In this document: in pieces, positions 21,650 through 32,900 of the stretch
How positions within the stretch are numbered: the first letter of the stretch is position 1
Layout: each line of letters begins with the position of its first letter
Assembly: GCF_014898055.3 (NCBI RefSeq)
Contig: NW_023605194.1
Coordinates: forward strand, 63,303,361 to 63,367,360
Length of the DNA: 64,000 nt
DNA from: Talpa occidentalis
Taxonomy: Eukaryota; Chordata; Mammalia; Eulipotyphla; Talpidae
Direction of reading: 5' to 3'
Position numbers and translations under genes: made by a program
Notes under the pieces: generated by a model
Database searches by the model: none
What the model saw: only the letters and a program-made list of their open reading frames with translations
Told to the model about the DNA's origin: nothing

Positions 21650-24600
21650 CTAGATTCCTGCTATGAGTGAGACCATCCGGTATTTTTCTTTTTCTTTTTG
21701 GCTTATTTCGCTGAGCATGATCCCTTCCAGTGCCATCCATGTTGCTGCAAATTGCATGTGTTTATCTTTTTTGAATGCTGAGTAATATTCCATGGTATAT
21801 ATGTACCACATCTTCTTGATCCAGTCATCTATTTTTGGGCATTTGGGTTGTTTCCAAAGCTTAGCTATTGTAAACAGTGCTGCTATAAACATAGGAGTGC
21901 AGGTGCTCTTTGGAATTGATGTTTCTGTGTCCTTTGGATAAATACCTAGGAGTGGAATTGCTGGATCATATGGAAGCTCTATGTTTAGTAGGTCCAGAAA
22001 TCTCCACACAGCTCTCCATAGTGGTTGGACCAGTTTGCACTCCCACCAACAGTGCACAAGAGTTCCTTTTTCTCCACATCCTCGCCAACATTTGTTGTTG
22101 CTAGTTTTTTTAATATGTGCCATTCTCACTGGTGTGAGATGGTATCTCATGGTAGTTTTGATTTGCATTTCCCTGATTACAAGTGATGTTGAACATTTTT
22201 TCATATGTCTGTTGGCCATTTGCATTTCCTCTTCAGAGAAGTTTCTTTTTAGCTCTTCTGCCCATTTTTTGACTGGATTATTTTCTTTGTTGTTGCTGAG
22301 TCTCATCAGCTCTTTGCAGATTTTTGTGATCAGTCCTTTATCATTAGTGTTGGGTGCAAAAATGTTCTCCCAGTTGGTGGGGTTTCTCTTTGTTTTTGTT
22401 ATTGTCTCTTTTGCTGTGCAGAAGCTCTTTAATTTGATGTAGTCCCAGCTGTTTATCTTTCTCTTCACTATCACTGCTTTGGGTGATGTGTCTGTAAAGA
22501 TGTCTTTGATGTGCAAATCCCGTAGTGTTTCGCCTATATTTCCTTCTATGTATTTTATGGTTTCAGGTCTTATGTCTAGTTCTTTAATCCATTTTGAGTT
22601 GATTTTTGTGTATGGTGTGAGGTAGTGGTCAAGCTTCATTCTTTTGCATGTAGCGACCCAGTTTTCCCAGCACCATTTATTGAACAAACTTTCTTTGCTC
22701 CAATGCATAGTCTTTGCTCCTTTGTCAAAGATTAGTTGACCATAAATCTGTGGGTTTATTTCTGGATTTTCTGTTCGATTCCATTGGTCTGTATGTCTGT
22801 TCTTGTTCCAATACCATGCAGTTTTGATGATTATGGCTTTGTAGTATAGTTTGAAGTCTGGGAGTGTGATGCCTCCATTTCCTTCTTTTTTTTCAGTAGA
22901 GCTTTGGCTATTCGGGGTTTTGGTGATTCCATATGAATTTCATCAATAATTGTTCTATTTCTTTGAAGAATGCCATTGAGATTTTGATTGGAATAGCATT
23001 GAATCTGTATATTGCTTTTGGTAGGATGGCCATTTTAATAATGTTATATTCTTCCAATCCATGAGCAGGGGATGTCTTTCCATTTCTTTGTGTCTTCTTC
23101 TATTTCTTTTAACAGTGTTTTATAGTTTTCTTTGTATAGGTCCTTTACCTCTTTTGTTAGATTTATTCCCAAATATTTGATTTTTTTTGTTTCGATAATA
23201 AAAGGGTGGTTTTTTTTGATTTCTTCTTCTTCAGATTTATTGTTTGTGTATAGGAAGGCTACTGACTTTTGCGTGTTGATTTTGTATCCTGCCACTTTAC
23301 TGAATTGATTGATGAGTTGAATTAGTTTTTCTGTGGAGATTTTGGGGTTCTCTATGTATATTATCATATCATCTGCAAATAGTGATAGTTTGACTTCTTC
23401 TTTTCCTATTTGGATTCCTTGGATGTCTTTCTCTTGTCTTATTGCTCTGGCTAGGACTTCCAGTATTATATTGAAAAGCAGTGGTGAGAGTGGACATCCT
23501 TGTCTTGTTCCAGATCTTAATGGAATTGCTTTCAGCTTTTCACCATTGAGAATGATACTGGCTGTTGGCTTGTCATAGATGGCCTTTATGATGTTGAGGT
23601 ATGTTCCTTGTATCCCAAGAATTTCAAGGGCTTTTATCATGAATGGGTGTTGCACTTTGTCGAAAGCTTTCTCAGCATCTATTGATATTATCATATGGTT
23701 TTATATTTCTTTTTGTTGATGTGTTGGATAACGTTGATTGATTTTCGGATGTTAAACCATCCTTGTGCCCCTGGAATGAATCCAACTTGGTCGTGGTGAA
23801 TTATCTTATGGATACATTGTTGGATTCTGATAGCTAAAATTTTATTGAGGATTTTGCATCAGTGTTCATTAGGGAGATTGGCCTATAGTTTTCCTTTTTT
23901 GTGTTGTCCTTATTCGGTTTTGTATTAGTGTAATATTGGCTTCATAGAACGTGTTTGGTATTGTCCCTTCCTTCTCATTTTTTGGAAGAGTTGTGAAGGA
24001 TAGGCACTAATTCGTCTCTGAATGTTTGGTAGAATTCATTTGTAAATCCATCAGGTCCTGGGCTTTTGTTTTTGGGAGGTTTTTATTACCATTTCAATTT
24101 CGCTGCTTGTAATTGGTCTGTTTAGGTGTTCTATTTCTTCTTTATCTAGCTTTGGGTGATTGTAGAGTTGTAGGAATTTGTCCATCTCCTCTAGATTGTT
24201 GAACTTGTTTCCATATAACTGTTCATAGTAGTTACTGATTATTCTTTTGATTTCTGCTGTGTCCGTTGTGATTTCTCCTCTTTCATTTATGATTCTGTGT
24301 ATTTGTGCTTTTCCCTTTTTCCTTTGTGAGCCTGGCTAGGGGTTTGTCTATTTTATTTATTTTTTCAAAGAACCAGCTCTTGGTTTCATTGATCTTTTGG
24401 ATTGTTTTTTTAGTTTCAATTTCATTTATTTCTGCTTTGGTTTTTATTATTTCTTTTCTTCTACTGGTTCTGGGGTTTTTTGTTTTTTTTCTAGATCTTT
24501 GAGCTTCGAGATTAGGTTGTTTCTTTGAGTTCTTTCTTGTTTTTTGATGTGAGCTTCTATTGCTATATATTTTCCTCTTATTACTGCTTTTGCTGCATCC

Positions 24601-25463
24601 CATACATTTAGGATATTGGTGTCCTCCTTGTCATTCAATTCAAAGAATTTTTTAATTTCTTCTTTGATCTCCTCGTTAGTCCAGTGGTCTTCCAGTAGTG
24701 TGGCTTTTAATCTCCATGAGGTAGGATAGTTCCTTGCCTTCTTTTTATGATTTATTTCTAGTTTGATGGCTTCGTGGTCAGAAAAGATGGTTGGTATGAT
24801 TTCAATCTTGGTGTATCTGTTGATGTTTGTCTTGTGCCCCAGTATGTGATTGATCCTGGAGAATGATCCGTGTGCGCTTGAGAAAAATGTGTACTCCGTT
24901 TTTTTGGGGTTTAGTGTTCTATAGATGTCTGTTAAGCCCAAATGCTCTAGGTCCTTATTTAGAGCTTTAGTTTCTTTACTTATTTTTTGTCTTGTTGATC
25001 TATCCATTGTTGATAGTGGTGTGTTGAAGTCTCCCACTACATATGTGTTTTCTCTGATGTCTGTTTTCAGAGAGGACAACAGTTGTCTGATATATTTTGG
25101 TGCTCTTTCGTTTGGTGAGTATATGTTAATGAGTGTTATTTCTTCTTGAAGTATTATCCCCTTAATCATAATGTAGTGACCATTGGGGTCTCTTTTTATT
25201 TTTTTGAGTTTGAAGTCTGTTTTATCTGATATAAGTATAGCTGTTCCTGCTTTCTTTTTTGGCCCATTTGCTTGTAGGATTGTTTTCCATCCTTTGACTT
25301 TGAGCCTATTTTTATCTTTTGTAGCTAAATGTGTTTCCTGGAGACAGCAAAAGGTTGGGTTTTGTTTCTTAATCCAGGCTGCAACTCTGTGTCTTTTTAT
25401 TGAAGAGTTTAGTCCATTTACATTTAGAGTTAATATTGATATGTTAGCATCTGTATTTGCCAT
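21650..25463 (-). pseudogene. L1 ORF2 (endonuclease-reverse transcriptase), frameshifted
   Basis: The reading starts at 25,463. The N-terminal 338 codons hold an AP-type endonuclease with N14, E43, D145, N147, D229 and H230 in place, using numbering that coincides with human L1. Residue 205, normally a metal-site Asp in an IDHILG motif, is Asn here (codon 24,849-24,851). The reverse transcriptase palm is at 23,044-23,694 and contains FADD. The C-terminal Cys-rich segment (C-x3-C-x7-H-x4-C) lies in the open stretch 21,650-22,708. The frame is lost near 24,480, again more than once between 24,283 and 23,694, and between 23,044 and 22,708. Total length of about 1,271 codons is normal. The protein would nick and reverse-transcribe target DNA in intact elements; this copy cannot encode it whole. 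Confidence 0.95.
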
Positions 25464-25533
25464 TATGTTTGTCTTTCCTTTGATTTTATTTATTCTTTTA
25501 ATAACTTTTTTTTTTTTTGGTCTTCTTTCGTTG

Positions 25534-26561
25534 TTATTCGTCCCTCTGAGGTTCTGGCTTTAGGATTCCTTGTAGTATTTTTTGGAGTGGGGGTTTAGTC
25601 GCAATGAAATTCCGGAGTTTCTCTTTGTCTGGGAAGGTCCATATTCTTTCTTCATGGAGGAAAGAGAGCTTTGCGGGATAGAGTATTCTTGGTTGGCATC
25701 TGTTTTCTTGGAGTCTGTTGACTATGTCCCTCCACTCTCTCCTTGCCCGTAGTGTTTCTTCAGAGAAGTCTGATGTCAGCCTGATTGGCTTTCCTTTGAA
25801 TGTTATCTGTTTCTTCCCTCTTGTCAGCTTCATTATTTTTTCCTTGTCCTGGATTCTTGGGAGCTTTACTATTATGTGTCTTGCTGTGTTTTTCCTTTCG
25901 TCGTGGAAGTTTGGTGTTCTTCTTGCTTCTTGTATATCAATTTTCAGCCCTTTCTTCTCATTTGGGAAGTTCTCTTCAATTATATCCATGAATATTTTCT
26001 CTGTTCCTACATCTCTCTCCTCTCCTTCTGGAATTCCTATAACTCTTATATTTCCTTTCCTCATGGAGTCAGATAGTTCTCGAAGTCTTTCTTCATTCTT
26101 TTTCCTTCGTACTTCTCTTTCCTTTTCTGTTTGGTTCTTTTTATTTCTGTGTCTTCAAGATTACTTATTCGTTCTTCCATTTCATCTATTCTGCTTTCAT
26201 TGCTTTTCCCAGAGTTCTTTAGTTCCTCCATTAATTCTTTGATCTCCTGCATTTCTCTTACTTCCCTCTTTAGGGACTCAATTTCCTTCTTCTGATCTAT
26301 CACTTTTTTAATCATGGCAATTTTAAATTCTCTTTCTGGAAGGCTCAGAAGTTCTTCCAAGTTGCTGTCGTTGCAATCTGGGGAGTGGTTTTCTTTTTGT
26401 GGCGTGCTTCTTTCCTGAGGAGTTTTTAGGTTGCGTGTGGTTCTTCTACTCCCTACTGTCTGTTTTCTAATTTGTCGTATGCGTTGGGACACTGTGTTGC
26501 TCGGACTGACTGACATCTTGGGTGAACTTCTCCGCTCCCCTCTGGCTCTTCCAGGAGCCAT
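25534..26561 (-). pseudogene. L1 ORF1 (RNA-binding chaperone), one frameshift
   Basis: The start at 26,561 gives an N-terminal basic region and then a coiled coil with heptad pattern (about residues 60-130). The reading frame shifts near 26,120-26,145. The second open stretch (from 26,064) holds the RRM domain with IRVIGIPEGEE and the C-terminal domain (ARREW, RILYPAKLSF, FPDKEKLR). In active L1 this protein trimerises, binds L1 RNA and acts as a nucleic-acid chaperone. Combined length of about 343 codons is normal. A single small indel separates the coiled coil from the RNA-binding half. Confidence 0.95.
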
Positions 26562-27788
26562 CTCTGTCTTCTGGGGGAGATTTCTGCTGGTTTTAGGCAG
26601 TTTTTACTGAAGAAATGTCCCTGTTCTCAAATGGCGAAGCGGGATGCAGTCCCTGCGCCTCCGGTTTCAGGCACACTCTTCTGCGCACCCGGTCTGCCCC
26701 GGACGTGGGTGCCTGCTCCCTCTGTGGGCTCAGACTGCTGGTCGGAAGGGGCCTGGCGTGGAATAACTTCCCAGCTGGCCACTGGGTCCTCCAGAAACCT
26801 TCTGCCCTTTTCAAGCAGTCTTAAGAAATGTCCTGTTTTATAGGGTGTTAGTGACTTTTTTTTTTCCTGGTCGCTAGGTGGCGCCAGAGATCTCTCCTAT
26901 TGTCCTTGGGGGGCTGTTTTTCGCCTCCCCCCACCCCGTGGGACAGAGAACAGAGCGGGAATGGTAGGGTACACCTCAACAGCTTTGGGGTGCTGTGTCT
27001 GCCTTGTGCCCCACCGTCGTGGAGAAACCACGCCCCGAATTTTCGTGCCCCGGGTCTCAGTTCAAAGCCCTCAGTTCCAGGACGCGGGCTGTAGCCCAGT
27101 TCAGTGGCGCGGGAATGGCGCCTTTTGCACCCCGCTCCCGTGCCTGGGCGCCTGGTTCCTGCTCACTCAGGGAGGGACCTTCACCTCAGTGAGGACCTCC
27201 GTGAGTCTCCCCGCAAGCATAGGTCGTCTCCCCGCAAGCCTAGGTCGCAGGCGCGGGGACCTGGGCAGCCGTGATCCAGGTCTGCACTTGCTTTTCAAGC
27301 GCGCCGAGCGCGCCGCTCTCTGCGCAAGCTTACCGGCAGCCCGGGCTGTGTGCTCGTCTCCCGGGGTCTTTGTTCTTCTCTATTGGCGCCAGGAGCCGTT
27401 CGCTCACCGCCGCCGCTGCGGATCCTGCAGGGTTCGCCTCAGCTCCCGTTCACGGGGTGTGGTGGCTGCAATAGTTCCTTTCCACGCACAGTCCCGCTTG
27501 CTGCGTCCTTTGTTCTTGTGGGCCGTTTTGGTTTGTTGTTTCCTCCTCTCTGCTGGTCGGAGAGTGCCGCCTCTGCGGGCGGGGGAGGGGAGCAGGGTTC
27601 TGCGCTTCCCTCCCTTCTAGTCCTCTTTTATGGCCACTTTCTTCTTCGGGTAGTTTGCTGGAGTCGTCCGTTTATCTTCCGTGTCCCAGTTCTCACTGGG
27701 ACCTGCCGCTTTTCCTCCCTATTAACTTTTTTTAATGGGAGATCTTACTCGCAGCGTCTCCTCTCCGCCATGTTGCTCCGCCCCTCCA
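26562..27788 (-). promoter_or_regulatory. L1 5' UTR / internal promoter, CpG-rich
   Basis: This 1.2-kb GC-rich region upstream of ORF1 ends at the L1 5' terminus. A YY1-type core (aacatggcgg on the minus strand, 27,765-27,774) lies within about 25 bases of the 5' end, as in other mammalian L1s where it sets the start of transcription. A 21-bp unit (gtctccccgcaagc(a/c)taggtc) is present twice in tandem at 27,205-27,246. A full 5' UTR is evidence that reverse transcription was complete. Confidence 0.85.
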
Positions 27789-27807
27789 ATCCACTTGACA
27801 ATTTTTT
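27789..27807. repeat. right target-site duplication of full-length L1
   Basis: Exact partner of 21,450-21,468. Confidence 0.95.
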
Positions 27808-28010
27808 AGTTGTGAATTTAGGCAATTGACATTTATCAAGGGATTATTGATATTGTTGGATTAATACATACCATGATTTAACTGTTTTTTGTTTATTGTC
27901 CTTTTTTGTTCCTGTTTTTATTTTCCATGCTTCTTCTGTTTTAATAGGTTTGAACATTTTATATTATTATATTTTCTCTTTTTTTCTTAGCATATTACTT
28001 ATACTTTTTT
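27808..28010 (-). mobile_element. older L1 fragment, antisense (host of the full-length L1)
   Basis: 'gaatttaggcaattgacatttatcaagggattattgat' has the feel of reversed L1 ORF2 5' sequence and would join 21,380-21,450 if the young L1 were removed. The call is by eye. Confidence 0.5.
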
Positions 28011-28019
28011 TGTGTGTGT

Positions 28020-28863
28020 ATGTAGAAGAACTCACACAACTCAGAAAAAGTTATTCATCTAGTGTCTGGGGTTGAACTCTTTTTACACACAACATTTCTG
28101 ATCCCAAATTTCTAAGTTTTTCCTTACAGCTACAAATTCTCTGACTCACTGGACACCAACTGGGTATTCTACAATTCAATTCTAATACCAACTACTCAGA
28201 GTTAGCATCAAACTCCATGGGGTTAAGGATGCAGTCCCACCAGTCTCCCTCACTTCAGATACCAGTTACAAGTATTGGATCCCCAGGTTACCCATACTGT
28301 TGTCTAATTTGGCTACAAATTGAGGGTTCCTATGATCTATGCCCACTCGGCTCACAGAACATAGGAAAACAGCTTACTTAATGTAAATGGCTTAATATAC
28401 ATAGAAGATACAACTCAGGGTCAGTCAGGTAGAAGGGATGCCTATGGCAAGTGCGGGGAGGGCATGGCTCCTCGAGGTGTGCCACCGTCCCAGCACCTCA
28501 GTGTGTTGTTCACCAACCTGGAAAGTCTCCGAACCCCATTGTGTAGAGGGGTTTTTATGGAAGCTTATCATATTGGCATGCTCAATTATTAGCTCAATCT
28601 CTAGCCTCTTTCTCCTAACAATTGTTGGGGGGAGGGGGGCGGTGTCTCTAAGTTCCAGGCTTGGTCTTTCTGGTGACAGGTCCCCATCTGTAGCTCTGTA
28701 AGAGGCTGCCAAGAATCATGTCATTAAAACAATAGACACTCCTGTTACTCAGGAAATTCCAGGGCATTTAGGTATTCTATGTCAGGAGATGGGACGAAGA
28801 TCAAATATGTATTTCTTGTGGTGCCATGGAGGTTCAGGCAGGCTAGAGGGAGACAATACTCCT
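28020..28863. repeat. probable old LTR-type repeat, family not identified
   Basis: Phrases such as 'agacactcctgttactcaggaaattccagggcatttagg ... aagatcaaatatgtatttcttgtggtg' resemble solo LTR ends that I have seen in mammalian genomes, but I cannot name the family. No coding retroviral gene is present. Confidence 0.35.
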
Positions 28864-29155
28864 AAGAATTCTGGCTTTGGTGTTTTTTAAATATATTTTT
28901 TACATTATTTTTCATTTTTGCACAATGTATGCATTTTCATCTTGGTTATAGTCCCACCCCCCTTGTTTTGATCCTATTCCTTCCCCGCCCCCATAGTGTG
29001 TCTCTGGTTTATAGTTGCTTGTTGCTTGTTGATTTTGATTTTTACTTTATTATAAACCAAACTGCTTTACTTGAATTGTGGACAGATTTTCCTACTGTAA
29101 ATATCCATTAAAAATAAATAAATATGTACATAAAAAAAAAAGAATTCTGGCTTTG
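28864..29155. mobile_element. L1 3'-end insertion with an inverted segment
   Basis: The exact 16-bp repeat aagaattctggctttg at 28,864-28,879 and 29,140-29,155 bounds 28,880-29,139. The left part (to about 29,046) is reversed L1 3' UTR with its G-rich tract. The right part runs in the plus sense through AATAAA motifs at about 29,113-29,122 to an A-run at 29,131-29,140. This fits a plus-strand insertion whose upstream part was inverted during twin priming; the right part may be sequence transduced from beyond the source L1. Confidence 0.7.
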
Positions 29156-30346
29156 AATGGGAAGAGAAGTCGGGTTGGGACCTAGGAGCATATGGGGAGC
29201 CCAGGCAATTTTTGAAAATGAGGACATTAAAGAGAGAGATGAGAGAGGGTGTGTTTGAATGCATACTATTAAAGAGGAGCTAGGAGGGAATGGGGCAGAG
29301 GACAAGAGTGATCTGTGAGGGAATGGGGTTGTGTTTTTCATTGTGAGGGAAGCAGGCAGACAAAATGTGAAAATTTAGGGGATAGAAGTTGAGACAGGTC
29401 CTGATGTTTGAAGAATTTGGAGAGAAGTAAATAAAAATAACTCAAACGATAAAGGGAGATAACCATCCATGGGACTCTATTCTACAAATTAACACATTCT
29501 TTCTATCAAAAGTCAAGATGAAGGGATTAACAATACAGCCCCACGTGGGAATATTTTCAAACAACTATATATACCTAATTCATAACATTTAATTTTTGTT
29601 GCACTAGCACCTATAATATATAGAAAAGTTTTTAATCAATTTAAAAAAGAACATTCCAATAGAAATCTGTGCAAAAATCCTTGGACAGGTATTTTATTTT
29701 TAATTTTTTAGGCACGATAATATTTTTCTGAATCCCATCCCAGAGCTACTTCCTTTTGTCCATATTGCCTTTAAAAAGACTACTCCTTCTTCAACCAAAA
29801 TGCTCAAATAAGTCATTTTTACATGTGAATTTTATTACTGATCATTATCCTCCACACCATTAACCCTGATTATAAAATTGTTTTTGTTTGGAGATCATAA
29901 TCTATAGACTTATAGGAAATAAAATGTGAAGGTTATGAGCTAGAAACATTCTAGCTCTAAACATTCACAAGATTCTTCCTGCAAACAAGGCTAGAGTTGA
30001 CATAATAATACAAATTTATTGGACATTTCAAAGAGATGAATGTGTATTTTGTTTCTGAATTTAACATCCATTTATTCACATGTTCTCTTGGTCTTTTCAG
30101 ATGGACTGAAGCAGTATAATAAATTTGAAATTAAAAGAACATTAATGACATTTTAATTATACTAATCATACTTAATTAATTACAGCAAAGTTACCCCCTT
30201 AATTATACGTAAGTGCTATATACAGTCCAGGGAAGCTACTACACAATCTGGAAAACTTTAACTTAATTGTTAGAGTAATGTGTGGAGTGGTTGTGCATAG
30301 ACTATGAGGCCAACCTCGGTCTCTGTTCTCCACACGCCTACTCCCC

Positions 30347-30398
<52 letters not shown>

Positions 30399-30540
30399 GT
30401 CTCGACTTAGATTTATCATGTTATTCTCTCTCCCCCGCATGTGCCCATACCCCATCTGCCTCTCTCCCTCACCTCTTCCATCCTCTCTCATATGCCTCTG
30501 GTAACCATTATCTTCTTTTTGATGAGTTTAAGTTTTATTC
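29156..30540. other. AT-rich stretch with no gene
   Basis: A purine-rich part lies at 29,200-29,440, followed by AT-rich DNA. No family can be assigned. Confidence 0.35.
30350..30399. repeat. (CT)n microsatellite
   Basis: More than twenty CT units with two or three interruptions. The minus-strand open frame across it (arginine/glutamate repeats) is an artefact. Confidence 0.93.
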
Positions 30541-30589
30541 CCATTATTTGCATATAAATGTTGATCTTTCTTGGTTTGTTTATTTTTGG

Positions 30590-31150
30590 TATTTTGAAGC
30601 CAACCTAAGTGCCCTTCCACAGATGAATGGATAAAGAAATTGTGGAATATATACTCAGTGGAGTATTACACAGCTGTAAAGAAAGATGAAACAGTGGCAT
30701 TTGGAACAAAATAGATGGATCTCCAAGTGATTACATGGAGTGAAATAAATCAAAAAGTGTGGGGTTTCCCTGGTGGCGCAGGCAGTTGAGTGCAGTGCTA
30801 TGAAGCTGTCCGCAGCCTCTGCAGTGCTGGTTCGATCCCTACTGGCCTTGGAGCAACCCACGTGGCAATCAGACCTCTCCTGTCTGGCCCACCGCTCCCC
30901 TCAGCAGTGTATTTCATCGGTCTGCCTATTCTGTTACCCGCTCTGTCTCTGGTGAATCCTCTTACCCTCCCGCGCATCTGACCTGTATCCCAGTTCTTGT
31001 ATAAATAAAATAAATCTTTAAAAAAAAATTAAGTCAAAAAGTGGAAGACAGATATCAGATGGTTTCACTCATCTGTTTCATTGAAGAGTAAATTCAAGTA
31101 GATATCTGAAAAGATAGTTGATATCACTCATCATCAAGAGGATGAAAACG
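30590..31150 (+). mobile_element. L1 ORF2 C-terminal end, sense, split by a SINE
   Basis: 'aatggataaagaaattgtggaatatatactcagtggagtattacacagctgtaaagaaagatgaa' encodes the standard L1 ORF2 end. It resumes after the SINE at about 31,044 ('gaagacagatatcagatggtttcactcat'). Confidence 0.8.
30750..31043 (+). mobile_element. tRNA-derived SINE in L1
   Basis: The SINE is about 30,763-31,028, with intermediate head form and a good B box (ggttcgatccc, about 30,829-30,839). A short repeat, tcaaaaagtg, lies at 30,750-30,759 and 31,034-31,043, inside the L1 coding end. Confidence 0.92.
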
Positions 31151-31158
31151 AAATCCAA

Positions 31159-31419
31159 GGTCCTCCCTGGTGGCACAAAGGGCTAAGATGCAACCTATGA
31201 AGCTATCCGCAGCCACTGCAGCACGAGTTCTATCCCCAGCTAGGGAGCTCCCCACAAGGCGCAGCAGACCTCCCCTGGCCCACTGCTCCCCTCAGCGGTG
31301 TGTTTCAGTCAATCTGCCTGCTCTGCTCCCCACTCTCTCTGGTGAACCCTCTTGCCCCCCACACCTCTGGTCTGTACCCTAGTTCTTGTATGCATAAATA
31401 AACAAATCTTAAAAAAAAA
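31159..31419 (+). mobile_element. tRNA-derived SINE, older lineage
   Basis: The head is 'tccctggtggcacaaagggctaagatgcaacctatgaagctatccgcagccactgcagcacgag'. The B box is mutated (gttctatcccc). The tail is tgcataaataaacaaatctt plus A9. It lies just 3' of the L1 end that holds the previous SINE. Confidence 0.92.
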
Positions 31420-31532
31420 GGAGTCACAATTGAACAAAAAAAGAAAATTAAATCCACAATGAGACAATACTACACAATCAACAGTTGGCAAAAATCGAAA
31501 AGTCAGTACTTAATGAAGCATCAACAAGGATT

Positions 31533-31905
31533 ATGTATTAGTTGTCTGTTACTGTCCTAACAAATCATCAGTCTTAGTAGCTTAACAACCACCTAAGTTT
31601 ACCTCTTACAGTTCTGGAAGTCAGAAGTCCAAAGTCCATCTCACTAAATTCAAGGTGTTAGCACGGTTGGTTCCTTTGGGAGGCTGTAGGATGGTTTGCA
31701 TTCCCTGACTTTTATCTCTTCCACCATCTTCAAGGATTGCTATATAGCACTTCAAATATCTCCTCTTTCTGAGCTCTGCTTCTTATATAACATCTCCTTC
31801 TACAACTCTGATCCTCCTGGATCCCTCTAATGAGGGCTCTTGTAATTATATTCCCTCCCACCCCATGTCAAGATCCTCCCTCTGTTGGAACACCTTGCTC
31901 CAGAT
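31533..31905 (-). repeat. MLT1-type MaLR LTR, antisense
   Basis: 'tgtattagttgtctgttactgtcctaacaaat ... tcttacagttctggaagtcagaagtcc ... aaggtgttagcacggttggttcc' is the reversed 3' half of an MLT1 LTR. It is non-coding and ancient. Confidence 0.8.
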
Positions 31906-32004
31906 GGCCAAAAGGCACCATCTCCACTCTGTTCAAGACTTGCTTAGATGTTGACTCAGTCAGAAACACCATAGAATTGCTGCTACTAACCTAGTACTTT
32001 TTGT

Positions 32005-32205
32005 ATCTTTCCCCATTTTTGTTCCTAATTAGCACTTCTTGTATTTTAACATGTATCTATTTTTTTCCTGTTTATTGTAGTCACTCACCCTTGAATACCT
32101 TTGTGGGAAGGGATTTTTATCTGTTTTGGTCACTGTTCTGTCTCAACGCTTGGCACATAAATACTCAAGAAATATTTGTTCAGTGAATAAATGAATGATA
32201 ACAAA
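32005..32205 (+). repeat. L2 3' end, sense
   Basis: 'ttgtgggaagggatttttatctgttttggtcactgttctgtctcaacgcttggcacataaatactcaagaaatatttgttcagtgaataaatgaatga' has the L2 3' terminal order. Confidence 0.75.
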
Positions 32206-32900
32206 TCAATATATTGTAGTACATTTACATACCAGAATACCAAACAGCAGTCAATATGAATAAACTATAGCTACACTCATCAAAATGGTGAATCTCACAA
32301 ACAATGTATTTTTTTAAAGATTTATTTACTTACGCATACAAGAACTGAGATAGAGGCCAGAGGTGCGAGGGGGGTGTGTGTGAGAGGATCCACCAGAGAC
32401 AGAGTGGGGTACAGAACAGGCAGATTAACTGAAATACACTGCTGAGGGGAGCAGTGGGCGAGACAGGAGAGGTCTGCTGCACCATGTGGGTAGCTCCCTG
32501 GCTGGGGATTGAACTCGTGCTTTGCTGCAGTGGCTGCAGATTGCCTCATAGGTTGAGTCTTAACCCCTTGCGCCACCAGGGAGGCCCTCTTACAAACAAT
32601 ATTGATGATACAAGTAAGTGACAGTAGAAAAAACAGGGTATGATTCCATTCACAAGAGATCAAAAGCAGACATATGTAACTAGAGGTAAAAGTTTAAACA
32701 GAGGCAGTGGAATAAATATCAAGATAATGGTAACCTGTGAGAGGGCGAGGGTACAAGGGCCAGCAACTAGGGAAGACGACAAAGGAGGGCATCGCATGCA
32801 CTGGAAGTGCCCTAGATCCTAACCTAAGTCTTGGTTCCATGGGTATCCTCATTGTGCTTATTCTTGAAATTGTACACACTCATTCCTCTCACTCTTCCAT
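32206..32900 (+). mobile_element. old L1 3' end, sense, split by a SINE
   Basis: 'ccagaataccaaacagcagtcaatatgaataaactatagc ... ggtgaatctcacaaacaat' and, after the SINE, 'ttacaaacaatattgatg' and a decayed 3' UTR follow old L1 order. The right end is approximate. Confidence 0.6.
32309..32586 (-). mobile_element. tRNA-derived SINE, older lineage, antisense
   Basis: The T/A tail side is on the left and the head complement on the right (ttaaccccttgcgccaccagggaggcc). The likely target repeat is (c)(a/t)cacaaacaat-like sequence on each side (about 32,294-32,304 and 32,589-32,600), imperfect. Confidence 0.92.

Larger units (their letters stand above)
21450..27807 (-). mobile_element. full-length L1 retrotransposon with target-site duplications
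   Basis: The element is about 6.3 kb (21,469-27,788), with its poly(A) end at 21,463-21,475 and its 5' end at 27,788. The 19-bp repeat atccacttgacaatttttt flanks it at 21,450-21,468 and 27,789-27,807. All standard parts are present: a GC-rich 5' UTR with a YY1-type site, ORF1, a 70-bp spacer, ORF2, and a short G-rich 3' UTR. Both ORFs are broken, so it cannot move by itself. It inserted into an older antisense L1. Confidence 0.97.

Noticed and set aside
23044..25463. Active, autonomous L1
   Set aside because: At least three frame disruptions in ORF2, one in ORF1, and Asn at endonuclease position 205 argue against activity unless they are sequencing errors.
28020..28863. Endogenous retrovirus with coding genes
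   Set aside because: Only LTR-like non-coding phrases are seen; no gag, pol or env-like frame is present.
30270..30491. Minus-strand frame rich in Arg-Glu repeats
   Set aside because: It is the translation of the (CT)n microsatellite.
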